From Candidatus Thorarchaeota archaeon (GTDB taxonomy: Archaea > Asgardarchaeota > Thorarchaeia > Thorarchaeales > Thorarchaeaceae), in assembly GCA_016839345.1 (NCBI GenBank), contig JAEOUL010000114.1, positions 1-47,048 on the forward strand: a stretch of DNA of 47,048 nucleotides, in the 5' to 3' direction. This document shows, piece after piece, positions 7,334-14,422 of this stretch. The notes beneath the pieces were generated by a model, which was given only the letters and a program-made list of their open reading frames with translations, was not told the origin of the DNA and did no database searches. The position numbers were made by a program, and so were the translations under genes. Every line of letters begins with the position of its first letter. The first letter of the stretch is position 1.

Positions 7334-7363
7334 GTTTTAATTACAGGAGGTTCACCCCCTCCT
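7334..7363 (+). promoter_or_regulatory. TATA box and adjacent inverted repeat
   Basis: GTTTTAATTA (7334-7343) is followed at once by AGGAGG-TTCACCC-CCTCCT (7345-7363), an inverted repeat lying between the TATA box and the predicted start near 7364. A repressor bound there would block initiation. Confidence 0.35.
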
Positions 7364-7395
7364 TCAGTAGCGCTCGTACCCAGAGGATCTTCCAG

Positions 7396-8406
7396 ATGAC
7401 CAAGCTTGAAGTTCTTGCAAAGGTACCTTTCAAAGAGGTTATCACGTCTGTCAATCTAATGGACATTACACTTGATGGAAGATCTAACCTTGTCATATCC
7501 ACTATGAATGGTGACATTAGAATCTTTGATTTTCCAGGCGATGGGAGTACAGAAATGAGTGAAATAAGTCAAGTAAGTGACTTACCCCCCATAGCAGCAT
7601 TGGGAATAGGAGATGTAATTGGTAATGGGGTCCCAGATTTTGCGGTTGGGGGTCTCGACAATATCCTGAGAGTCATCTCCTATATGGATGATGAACTAAG
7701 CGTGTCAGCCACAACACCATTAGGCAGTCTACCAACAGCAGTAGGAGTTCTAAATGTCCTCTCTGACGATAGGGCAGAGGTTCTAGTTGCATCTACTGAT
7801 GGAAGTCTAAGATGTTATGGATGGTATGATGTCGCCCTGGATAAGCTTGCCCACAAGGTACTAGAACGACCAATTTTCTCAATGCAGCCATTGATGAGTA
7901 AAGGTATTCCGTATAGTCGCTTTGTCTTTGGTGATGATTCGGGTCATCTATTTGTTTACCAATATGCTGATGATAGATTGCATGAGCGAGCTAAGATCAA
8001 TGTTGGTGGAGAGATTGGTCTTGTTGCCTCTGGAGATATGACTCAAGATGGTTATAGTGAGGTCATGACTGTTTCAGATGGCCGAAAATTGACACTCTTT
8101 GGAATAGTGAAAGGATCGATGGAGAGATTCGATTCAGTTAAGGCTCCAAAACATGTAACATCTCTGACGATTGGAAAATTCTGGGAAAATGGGAATGGAC
8201 AGATAATAGCCAGTCATTCAAATTCAAGAATAACGGTGCTCAGTTTCGTTGGAAACAGAATTATTGAGGATACATCCCTGAAAACGAAAGGAAAGTCTGT
8301 GGAATCCCATATTAGCTTGGGGGATATCACTGGCGATTCCAATTTTGAAATAGTTCAAGCTGTAGGAACAGATTTGCTTTTGATCAAGGTTTTAGAGGAA
8401 GATTGA
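7396..8406 (+). CDS. Cytoplasmic seven-bladed FG-GAP/VCBS-type beta-propeller
   Basis: 336 residues with seven repeats of about 45 residues, each with the pattern small-hydrophobic strand, GD-like loop (IGDVIGNGVPDFAVGG, SGDMTQDGYSEVMT, LGDITGDSNFEIVQ), then a strand such as GDIRIFDF or GHLFVYQY. This is the calcium-loop propeller layout of integrin alpha and FG-GAP proteins. Seven blades account for the whole length. There is no signal peptide or transmembrane segment, so it should be cytoplasmic, unlike most bacterial FG-GAP proteins. Some Asgard propellers have been compared with eukaryotic trafficking-coat subunits; no such assignment is possible here. An AGAGGAT ribosome-binding site precedes the ATG. 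Confidence 0.7.
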   Translation: MTKLEVLAKVPFKEVITSVNLMDITLDGRSNLVISTMNGDIRIFDFPGDGSTEMSEISQVSDLPPIAALGIGDVIGNGVPDFAVGGLDNILRVISYMDDELSVSATTPLGSLPTAVGVLNVLSDDRAEVLVASTDGSLRCYGWYDVALDKLAHKVLERPIFSMQPLMSKGIPYSRFVFGDDSGHLFVYQYADDRLHERAKINVGGEIGLVASGDMTQDGYSEVMTVSDGRKLTLFGIVKGSMERFDSVKAPKHVTSLTIGKFWENGNGQIIASHSNSRITVLSFVGNRIIEDTSLKTKGKSVESHISLGDITGDSNFEIVQAVGTDLLLIKVLEED

Positions 8407-8411
8407 TTGTT

Positions 8412-8831
8412 CTAATCTAGCTCAGGCATGAATACTTCATTTGGTTGCAGAACCTTGATTGTTTTCACGCTAGTGTTAGACTCAATTTTAGGTACAACAT
8501 TGCCTTCAACCCAGCTCTTCACATTTAATCGAGCTTCATCAATGCTCTCGCCCTCAGCATTCATGTCAAATCTGATGAAGAGATGATAGGGTTCTCTCTC
8601 AGTCAGCTCCTTCTTTATCATTGCCCAAAATGCTTTAGATCCAGCAGGAACATCTATACGTCCCAGAATTTCAGACCAAGCTTTTCCTTCCATACGTTTA
8701 GAGACGATGGCGAGATCTTTCAACTCCGGCAATTCTTTCAATGCTGCAAGGACTTTATCCCCAACTTTCTTTGTATTAGTGATTTCTTTGAATTCTGCAA
8801 TAAGATAGTGGTCTGCTCGGAACTTGGCCAT
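8412..8831 (-). CDS. Hypothetical protein, 139 residues
   Basis: A soluble alpha/beta protein with no motif I recognise. The sequence alternates amphipathic helices (VGDKVLAALKELPELKDL, SKAFWAMIKKELTE) with strands (YHLFIRFDMNAEG, SVKTIKVLQP). Codon use resembles the neighbours. It has few cysteines and no signal peptide. It lies five bases from the stop of the convergent propeller gene and 72 bp upstream of the end of the CDP-alcohol transferase gene, so it may be a separate unit. No function is proposed. Confidence 0.55.
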   Translation of the reverse strand: MAKFRADHYLIAEFKEITNTKKVGDKVLAALKELPELKDLAIVSKRMEGKAWSEILGRIDVPAGSKAFWAMIKKELTEREPYHLFIRFDMNAEGESIDEARLNVKSWVEGNVVPKIESNTSVKTIKVLQPNEVFMPELD

Positions 8832-8903
8832 GATTTTCGTGACTCCATCCAGTGATTCGTACGCGGCCTGATTGATTTGACTCTTAAGTATAATGGTCTG
8901 AAA

Positions 8904-9476
8904 TCAACTCTTCGAAGGTTGCATATCCATAGCAATCTCATTACTATAGTGATGGAATCTGTAGCCTGCAGTCAGCAGCCCTATAATGCTAACTATAACC
9001 AGACCCCAAAGCAGAAGCTCAATGACTGAGAAGACAACTAGAATAAACAGTCTCTCTGATCGACCACCCAACCCTATGTCAAGGTCTGAAACACCTAAAC
9101 CTGTAGCGCGAGCTCGTGTGTAGCTTGTCAGTATCCATCCCGAAACTGCAATTATAACCCATAGTTCAACATACAATCCAATGAATAGAGTACCAGAATA
9201 TCGGACTGCGATAGAACCCAATATAAGAATCTCAGATATCTTATCAATCACTGAATCAGTGAAGGCTCCTTTCTCAGATTCAACACCTCTCTCTCGAGCG
9301 ACAGCTCCATCCACACCATCAAAGAAGCCAGCCAGGAATACAAAGACTCCAAAGGCGAGTGTTGATTCTATCATATTGAGTGTAAGAGCTGCTAAGAATG
9401 CGAGCAGTAGGCTGAAGTATGTGATGGTATTAGGTCGTACCCCAGCACGAGCAAGAGGTCTAGCTATTGCCCTCAC
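8904..9476 (-). CDS. CDP-alcohol phosphatidyltransferase (archaetidyl-inositol synthase type)
   Basis: The signature D-x2-DG-x2-AR-x8-G-x3-D-x3-D is complete in DGVDGAVARERG...GAFTDSVIDK, with several membrane helices. Such enzymes transfer a polar alcohol or its phosphate to a CDP-activated lipid; in archaea they make archaetidylinositol phosphate or related lipids. The only usual start codon is GTG at 9476, but recognisable family sequence (RVRRIFGGL before VRAIARPLARAG) continues upstream in frame to the TGA of the previous gene. An ATA at 9518 has a GGAGG ribosome-binding site about eight bases upstream. The preceding nucleotidyltransferase gene is in the same frame, so the pair is separated only by that TGA. 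See findings for the alternatives. Confidence 0.85.
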   Translation of the reverse strand: MRAIARPLARAGVRPNTITYFSLLLAFLAALTLNMIESTLAFGVFVFLAGFFDGVDGAVARERGVESEKGAFTDSVIDKISEILILGSIAVRYSGTLFIGLYVELWVIIAVSGWILTSYTRARATGLGVSDLDIGLGGRSERLFILVVFSVIELLLWGLVIVSIIGLLTAGYRFHHYSNEIAMDMQPSKS

Positions 9477-9521
9477 AAGGCCTCCGAATATTCGTCGTAC
9501 TCTGAATCGGCTAGGTATTGC

Positions 9522-10526
9522 TCATCCCTCCACGAGATAGTTCGTCGATCTATAGACAATCAAATCCCGTAACCTACTCTGTGCAGACACCTTTGATTCA
9601 CCAAATACAATCGCATTCGTTATTTCACAACCCGCTAAGATTGAACTGTTGAAGCCTATGGTGCAATTGGGACCAATTCTACAGTTCGCTCCAATATTAC
9701 ATCTCTGTGATATCAAGACGGGTCCAATGATTTCTGTCCCTCGTTGTAGAGTGATGTGTGAATTCAGCACTAGTTTATCTCCGATTTCAATTCTATCATC
9801 CGGGGGTACAAAGACGTTTCCAGATTGCGAGATCTTTCCTTCCTGTAGGACAAATCGATTTGCAGAGAGAACATCATGCAGAGTGTCAATATCTATGCAA
9901 TGACTACTGACTGGATAATATCTCAAGGAGTGGCCATCTTGAATCATTTGCTCAAGAAGAGATACAAACTTGGTTTCACCAGACTTCAATGCATTTCTAC
10001 AATCTTCAGCAAGCCTAGAGTGACCCAGAAACAACATCGCACTCCGTCCAGTTGTGTGTGTGTCTAGTGAATCGGTTCCGAACCCAGTTATAACGCCATT
10101 TTTTGTAGTCGAAACGAGAGTACCAGATGTTGAATTATAATCAACTGCAAGGACCATAGAACCGGATTTAGTAGAATAATGAGAAACCATTTCTGAAACA
10201 GCTGAAGAATCAATCAGTGTGTCTACAGGAGTCAATAGAAAGTCATCATCAAAGGTTTCAATCGCACTTGCCAAGGTCTGTAATGGACCAATCTCATAAT
10301 CGACGACATCTATTATTTGTACTTCAGTATCAGTGGATGTGGTCAGATGGTTTTCAATCATCGACCCTTTCCAACCAACTGCAACAACTATCTTATCAAT
10401 TCCAGATTTTACTAATCGCTCAATGGCCCAGTCCACAAGTGTCTTGCCACCAATATTTAGAAGTGCTTTTGGAACCGCTTCTGTCAAAGGGTGCATTCTC
10501 GTCCCTTTTCCAGCAGCAAGAATCAC
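9522..10526 (-). CDS. Sugar-phosphate nucleotidyltransferase with left-handed beta-helix
   Basis: The N-terminal 210 residues are an NTP-transferase: ILAAGKGTRMHPLT (nucleotide loop), KALLNIGGKTLVDWAIE, and metal Asp residues in TPVDTLID and HCIDIDTLHD. Residues 245-320 are hexapeptide repeats (IGPVLISQRCNIGANCRIG..) forming a left-handed beta-helix, as in GlmU and related glucose-1-phosphate thymidylyl- or uridylyltransferases. The exact sugar is unknown. The usual start is GTG (10526), but family members begin M-x-x-VILAAG, which would place the first residue at the ATC at 10535. That codon lies seven bases after GGAGG, whereas the GTG is 16 bases away. It probably shares a message with the CDP-alcohol transferase. 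Confidence 0.85.
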   Translation of the reverse strand: MILAAGKGTRMHPLTEAVPKALLNIGGKTLVDWAIERLVKSGIDKIVVAVGWKGSMIENHLTTSTDTEVQIIDVVDYEIGPLQTLASAIETFDDDFLLTPVDTLIDSSAVSEMVSHYSTKSGSMVLAVDYNSTSGTLVSTTKNGVITGFGTDSLDTHTTGRSAMLFLGHSRLAEDCRNALKSGETKFVSLLEQMIQDGHSLRYYPVSSHCIDIDTLHDVLSANRFVLQEGKISQSGNVFVPPDDRIEIGDKLVLNSHITLQRGTEIIGPVLISQRCNIGANCRIGPNCTIGFNSSILAGCEITNAIVFGESKVSAQSRLRDLIVYRSTNYLVEG

Positions 10527-10593
10527 TCCGTGGATTTCAATTCCTCCTCAAGAAGATTCTTCGAGCGCAAGGGACATATGTATGTTTGCAGGG

Positions 10594-10602
10594 ATTAATT
10601 AC
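10594..10602. promoter_or_regulatory. Bidirectional TATA-like element
   Basis: ATTAATTAC lies between divergent genes. On the plus strand it predicts a start near 10624, making the Sua5 gene leaderless from ATG 10626. On the minus strand it gives a leader of about 35 bases for the nucleotidyltransferase. Confidence 0.4.
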
Positions 10603-10625
10603 GAATTTAATTGACAGCCGAGATA

Positions 10626-11318
10626 ATGAGGATTGATGACTTCGAGAAATGTGAGAATATCATCGATCGAGCTGCAGAGGTCATTTCATCAGGTGGTATT
10701 GTGGTATATCCTACAGACACAAGCTATGGACTCGGTTGTGATCCCAGAAATCGCGATTCTCTGGAACGTCTTATTGCTGTCAAACGACGTGATCGCAGAC
10801 TAGGTTTCCCATTACTTTTCACAGATACCTCTCAATGTGAATCATATCACGAATTTGGGAACCTAGAAAAAATCATAGTCAAAATTTTCTGGCCAGGTGC
10901 TCTGACTTTGATTGTTGATGCTAAGCCAGAGATACCAGCCCACATCACAGCAGGGCGTAGTTCAATTGCAATCAGAGTGCCTGACCATATCATACCACGA
11001 GGTATTGCAAAAAGAATAGATGGTCCTATCATCGGCACTAGTGCAAATCGTAGTGGTGGTCCAAGCCCGTTTGACCTGACAGTAGCAATGGATCAGCTTG
11101 GTGATGAGGTTGATCTGTACATAGATGGTGGAGCGTCTTCAGCCCGCAGCAACTCAACGATTATCGGAGTTCAAGAAACGGTAGAGAATGGGGATACCTT
11201 AAACATCAAGATCTACAGAGAGGGGACACTGTCCATTGAGGATATCTCTCAAACATTGAAGGTTGACTCTGATGCAATGAGGTTTTGGACCACTAGAATA
11301 ATTGATGCCGATATGTGA
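10626..11318 (+). CDS. Threonylcarbamoyl-AMP synthase, Sua5/YrdC family
   Basis: A single YrdC domain of about 205 residues followed by a short C-terminal stretch; no long Sua5-specific domain. Typical motifs are VVYPTDTSYGLGCDP, AVKRRDRRLGFPLLF (the K-x-R substrate loop), FWPGALTLIVDA, SIAIRVPDH and GPIIGTSANRSGG. The family makes threonylcarbamoyl-AMP from threonine, bicarbonate and ATP for the t6A37 modification of ANN-decoding tRNAs. The KEOPS subunits Cgi121 (11860) and Pcc1 (26889) encoded in this window work in the next step. The ATG at 10626 fits the leaderless promoter better than the TTG at 10611. The stop region carries GTGAGG, which can serve the next gene. Confidence 0.9.
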   Translation: MRIDDFEKCENIIDRAAEVISSGGIVVYPTDTSYGLGCDPRNRDSLERLIAVKRRDRRLGFPLLFTDTSQCESYHEFGNLEKIIVKIFWPGALTLIVDAKPEIPAHITAGRSSIAIRVPDHIIPRGIAKRIDGPIIGTSANRSGGPSPFDLTVAMDQLGDEVDLYIDGGASSARSNSTIIGVQETVENGDTLNIKIYREGTLSIEDISQTLKVDSDAMRFWTTRIIDADM

Positions 11319-11395
11319 GGCGATAGAGACTGCGAGAGTATAATTTACTTGTTTCATGCCCTAGAGACCGAGAACGGGCCGCAAAATCAGAGATC

Positions 11396-11863
11396 ATGTA
11401 TTTTGTAGGCGACCTGCTTGAAGATTCTGATCTCAAAGTGTCTTACACAAACATCTCTGGACTTCTTGCATGCAAGACATCTCTCGACCCATTCTATGTT
11501 ATCCATAAACTTCGGGAATTTGCACTTGAAAATGCATACCAGTTCAGATTTGCTATCCGATTCACTCCCCTCGAAGAGTGTGTTGATTCAAGGATTGAAG
11601 ACATTGTTGAAGCGACTAAAAGACTTCTACCAAAAATAAGAGAAGATGAAACCTTTAGGGTGACTGTGCGACGTAGACAAACTGAATTAGAAAATATGGA
11701 TGTGGTTACTGCAGTTGCGGCTGAGATTCCTAGACAGGTAAATCTTGATTCTCCTGACAAGACAATGCTTGTTGAGATTGTTGGAGAATGGACAGGTCTA
11801 TCAGTCGTGTCAGAAGATGAGGATATCCTTTCTATAATGACACTGCGGGATGATATGTACTAG
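11396..11863 (+). CDS. THUMP-domain RNA-binding protein (Tan1/COG1818 type)
   Basis: A THUMP domain with the usual core: GLLACKTSLDPFYVIHKLREFA, FRFAIRFTPLEE, TFRVTVRRRQTEL, and VNLDSPDKTMLVEIVGEWTGLSV. Tan1/THUMPD1 proteins bind tRNA and help the acetyltransferase that makes N4-acetylcytidine; archaeal members are less studied. The first ATG (11396) truncates the domain. Upstream in frame the sequence reads NLLVSCPRDRERAAKSEI, a standard THUMP N-terminal strand and helix, with no ATG, GTG or TTG back to the stop at 11324. A CTG at 11330 lies nine bases after GAGG. A start there would give about 177 residues, the normal family length. Confidence 0.8.
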   Translation: MYFVGDLLEDSDLKVSYTNISGLLACKTSLDPFYVIHKLREFALENAYQFRFAIRFTPLEECVDSRIEDIVEATKRLLPKIREDETFRVTVRRRQTELENMDVVTAVAAEIPRQVNLDSPDKTMLVEIVGEWTGLSVVSEDEDILSIMTLRDDMY

Positions 11864-12441
11864 ATATCTATTGCAACTAGAGAAACCCTACTTACTACAC
11901 ACTTTGAGAGCGCCTTTTGCAATTCTAATACATCATCCGAGTCTGTAAAGACTCCAATCTCAGTTCCTCCAATTTTGAAATGTTTTTTGACTCGATCGAA
12001 TCGCTCTCTGTTTGGTTCAAAGGGATTCGAAAATTCTCGTCCAACTTTCTTGGTGATTTTATCTAGCGTCTGCTTCACAGTTTCTCTATCTTTTGAAATC
12101 ACCACTACGGCAAGATTCTCTAAACCATCGTGGACTCCGATTTCTTCCAAGGCTCTTCCAATCTGTCTCTGAGCAGATGCATAAACAATAATTTCAACGT
12201 CAAGACTGCGAGAGAGCATATACTTCCCGTTAAGGGCATTCAATGCATTTTGTGCCGCTGAAAGTAGATGGGCGTCATCAGCAATTAGTAATCCATTCAA
12301 GAGCTGCACAGTTAGAGAGTCAGTTGACAGTGATTTAGCGAAATCTATCAGCTCGTTCTGTGCGAGGTGGTTGGAATTATGGATTTCGGAAATTCCAACA
12401 ACTCTGACAGTGTCATTGACCTGCAGATCTTCTATTCTCAA
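11860..12441 (-). CDS. KEOPS complex subunit Cgi121
   Basis: 193 residues with the Cgi121/TPRKB core: LLIADDAHLLSAAQNALNAL (the family's N/D-x-x-H-L-x-x-A region), SRSLDVEIIVYASAQRQIGRALEEIGV and NLAVVVIS. Cgi121 binds the tRNA 3' CCA end and the Bud32 kinase in the KEOPS complex that transfers threonylcarbamoyl to A37. It is next to the Sua5 gene, although on the opposite strand, so two t6A genes are neighbours. Start TTG 12441 has GAGGT seven bases upstream. The last 60 residues, with FEPNRERFDRVKKHFKIG, extend beyond the minimal domain. Its end overlaps that of the THUMP gene by 4 bp, tail to tail. Confidence 0.75.
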   Translation of the reverse strand: MRIEDLQVNDTVRVVGISEIHNSNHLAQNELIDFAKSLSTDSLTVQLLNGLLIADDAHLLSAAQNALNALNGKYMLSRSLDVEIIVYASAQRQIGRALEEIGVHDGLENLAVVVISKDRETVKQTLDKITKKVGREFSNPFEPNRERFDRVKKHFKIGGTEIGVFTDSDDVLELQKALSKCVVSRVSLVAIDI

Positions 12442-12456
12442 CGAGTCTACCTCGCA

Positions 12457-13038
12457 TTACAGACGTTTAATGAAGTAGTCAGCAACTGTTGGCTCAAATC
12501 CAACTTCAAATACTAATCTATCACGAATTTGTTTCATTGTAAAGGATTTGTCCTCCTCACGGAAAATTTTGACAAGCGAAATGATTGATTCTCGATTCTC
12601 CCACGGATAAACAGTCCAGCTTTTAGTTTTAACCATGTAAAAATCAGGAACCACAATGGAAGAGGGTTTGTAATGAAGTACTGCGGTTCGTACTTCTTTC
12701 ACTCCAAGATTCTTAACATGTTCAATCGCATGATGCAATGTGTCTCCAGTGTCAGCAACTTCGTCAACTATGAGCACAGTCTTACCTTCCATTGAACCAG
12801 TCAAAGGTTGTGTTATTTTTGGTTCTTTACCCTTTTCACCCACATCAGTATAATACTCGATACGGATATTCTGCAAAGTTTCCATGTAGAGTACATCTGA
12901 TAGAATCCGTGCAGGAATCCATCCACCGCGTGCTATTCCAACTATGACATCAGGTTTGAATCCGCTATCTACAATTTTTTCTGAAATTTGCAGTGTGAGG
13001 TTGTAGACATCACGCCAGCTTAAAATGAGATACTCCAT
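12457..13038 (-). CDS. Purine-type phosphoribosyltransferase (COG2236)
   Basis: 193 residues. The PRPP-binding motif VLIVDEVADTGDTL is complete, preceded by DVIVGIARGGWIPARILSDVL (the P-loop-like hood segment) and followed by VYPWENRESI, typical of the archaeal hypoxanthine/xanthine phosphoribosyltransferase group. It likely salvages a purine base with PRPP. A C-terminal stretch of about 30 residues (FTMKQIRDRLVFEVGFEPTVADYFIKRL) looks like a short helical addition. It lies 15 bp upstream of the Cgi121 gene on the same strand, so the two are probably cotranscribed. A TATA-like element near 13085 lies between it and divergent hutI. Confidence 0.85.
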   Translation of the reverse strand: MEYLILSWRDVYNLTLQISEKIVDSGFKPDVIVGIARGGWIPARILSDVLYMETLQNIRIEYYTDVGEKGKEPKITQPLTGSMEGKTVLIVDEVADTGDTLHHAIEHVKNLGVKEVRTAVLHYKPSSIVVPDFYMVKTKSWTVYPWENRESIISLVKIFREEDKSFTMKQIRDRLVFEVGFEPTVADYFIKRL

Positions 13039-13156
13039 TTCGCAGTGCCTCGATTAACCCTTGCATGAATCCGACACATATACCTAATTAATCCGCCTGA
13101 TTTTAGCGAGCACAATCTAAATCAGAGAGTCCGCATCCACCATAGATGTGACTCAT

Positions 13157-14422
13157 ATGAAACCGGATATTCTCCTGACAAACATCGGACAAGTTGCCAC
13201 TCTAGAAGGGCATAGTGAGAAGCCAAAGACAGGAGTGCAGATGAATGAGCTCTCAATAATTGAAAATGGCGCCATAGCAATTAAAGATGGAAAAATTCTT
13301 GCTATAGGTTCTGCAAAAGAGGTGCTCTCTCAGATTTCAGAAGAACCAGATTTCCCAACAATTGAGTTTCCAGGCATGCTCGCGGTCCCTGGCTTCATTG
13401 ATAGTCACACACATCTAGTGTTTGGGGGTTCTAGGGAAAACGACTTTGCCATGAAATTGGCAGGAAAGACCTACCTTGAGATTTTAGAGTCAGGTGGAGG
13501 AATTTTAAACACTCTAAGATCAACTCGGGCTGCAAATCTTAGTGAGTTAGTAAGCAACGCATTCTCTTATGCTGAGAGCATGCTAAGTATGGGAACAACA
13601 ACAATTGAAGCAAAGAGTGGCTATGGCCTTGAAATGGAAAACGAACTGAAGATGCTCCAGTCAATAGAGATTCTCCGTGAAAAACTACCAATCACTTTCG
13701 TTTCTACATTCATGGGAGCACACGCCATACCACCAGAGTATGAGGGTAAGACAGATGATTATGTGGATCTAATTGTGAATGAGATGATTCCTGCAGTTGC
13801 TGACAAGGAATTAGCTGAGTATTGTGATGTCTTTTGTGAGCAAGGAGTGTTTAATGTTGAACAATCACGAAGAGTTCTTCTTGCAGCAAAGGAGAAAGGA
13901 TTGAAGTTGAAGGTTCATGCAGATGAGATTGTGCAATTAGGAGGTGCAAGCCTGGCTGCAGAAGTGGAGGCAGTATCAGCAGATCACCTACTAATGGCTT
14001 CAGAACAGGGATTAGAGGATATGCTCAAAGCAGGCACAATAGCAACACTCCTACCAGCAACTGCATTCAGTCTTGATACAGACTATGCAGATGCGCGAAA
14101 GATGATAGAAATGGGATTGCCTGTGGCTCTTGCAACAGATTTCAATCCAAATTGCGCAAATGAATCGCTTTTCTTCACTCTCGCGCTTGCATGTTATAAG
14201 ATGAAAATGCAACCCAGAGAAGCACTATCGGCAATTACAATAAATGCTGCACATGCATTGAATCGTGGTGCAACACATGGAAGTTTAGAACCAGGAAAAA
14301 CAGCAGACATTCTCATCCTTGAGTGCCCGAATCCTGAATTTCTGACATGGCGATTTGGTACCAATCTTGTCCATACTGTGGTTTCTAATGGTCAGGTTGT
14401 GCATACTAGGCTTGGACCTTAG
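13157..14422 (+). CDS. hutI: Imidazolonepropionase
   Basis: About 421 residues, the family length. It is a metal-dependent amidohydrolase: GFIDSHTHLVFGGSRENDFAMKLAGKTYLEI (metal H-x-H and substrate residues), TTTIEAKSGYGL, MGAHAIPPEY, LKVHADEIVQLGGASLAAE, VSADHLL, and ALATDFNPNC, where the Asp is the general base. It opens 4-imidazolone-5-propionate to formiminoglutamate, step three of histidine degradation. ATG 13157 is preferred to the GTG at 13148. The gene overlaps the end of hutH (4 bp, convergent), and hutU follows hutH, so the first three enzymes are together. No formiminoglutamate-processing gene is in the window. Confidence 0.95.
   Translation: MKPDILLTNIGQVATLEGHSEKPKTGVQMNELSIIENGAIAIKDGKILAIGSAKEVLSQISEEPDFPTIEFPGMLAVPGFIDSHTHLVFGGSRENDFAMKLAGKTYLEILESGGGILNTLRSTRAANLSELVSNAFSYAESMLSMGTTTIEAKSGYGLEMENELKMLQSIEILREKLPITFVSTFMGAHAIPPEYEGKTDDYVDLIVNEMIPAVADKELAEYCDVFCEQGVFNVEQSRRVLLAAKEKGLKLKVHADEIVQLGGASLAAEVEAVSADHLLMASEQGLEDMLKAGTIATLLPATAFSLDTDYADARKMIEMGLPVALATDFNPNCANESLFFTLALACYKMKMQPREALSAITINAAHALNRGATHGSLEPGKTADILILECPNPEFLTWRFGTNLVHTVVSNGQVVHTRLGP

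Noticed and set aside
9522..9524. TGA as a selenocysteine codon between two enzyme genes
   Set aside because: No selenocysteine position is known at this junction in either family and no SECIS-like hairpin was evident; reinitiation or readthrough are simpler.
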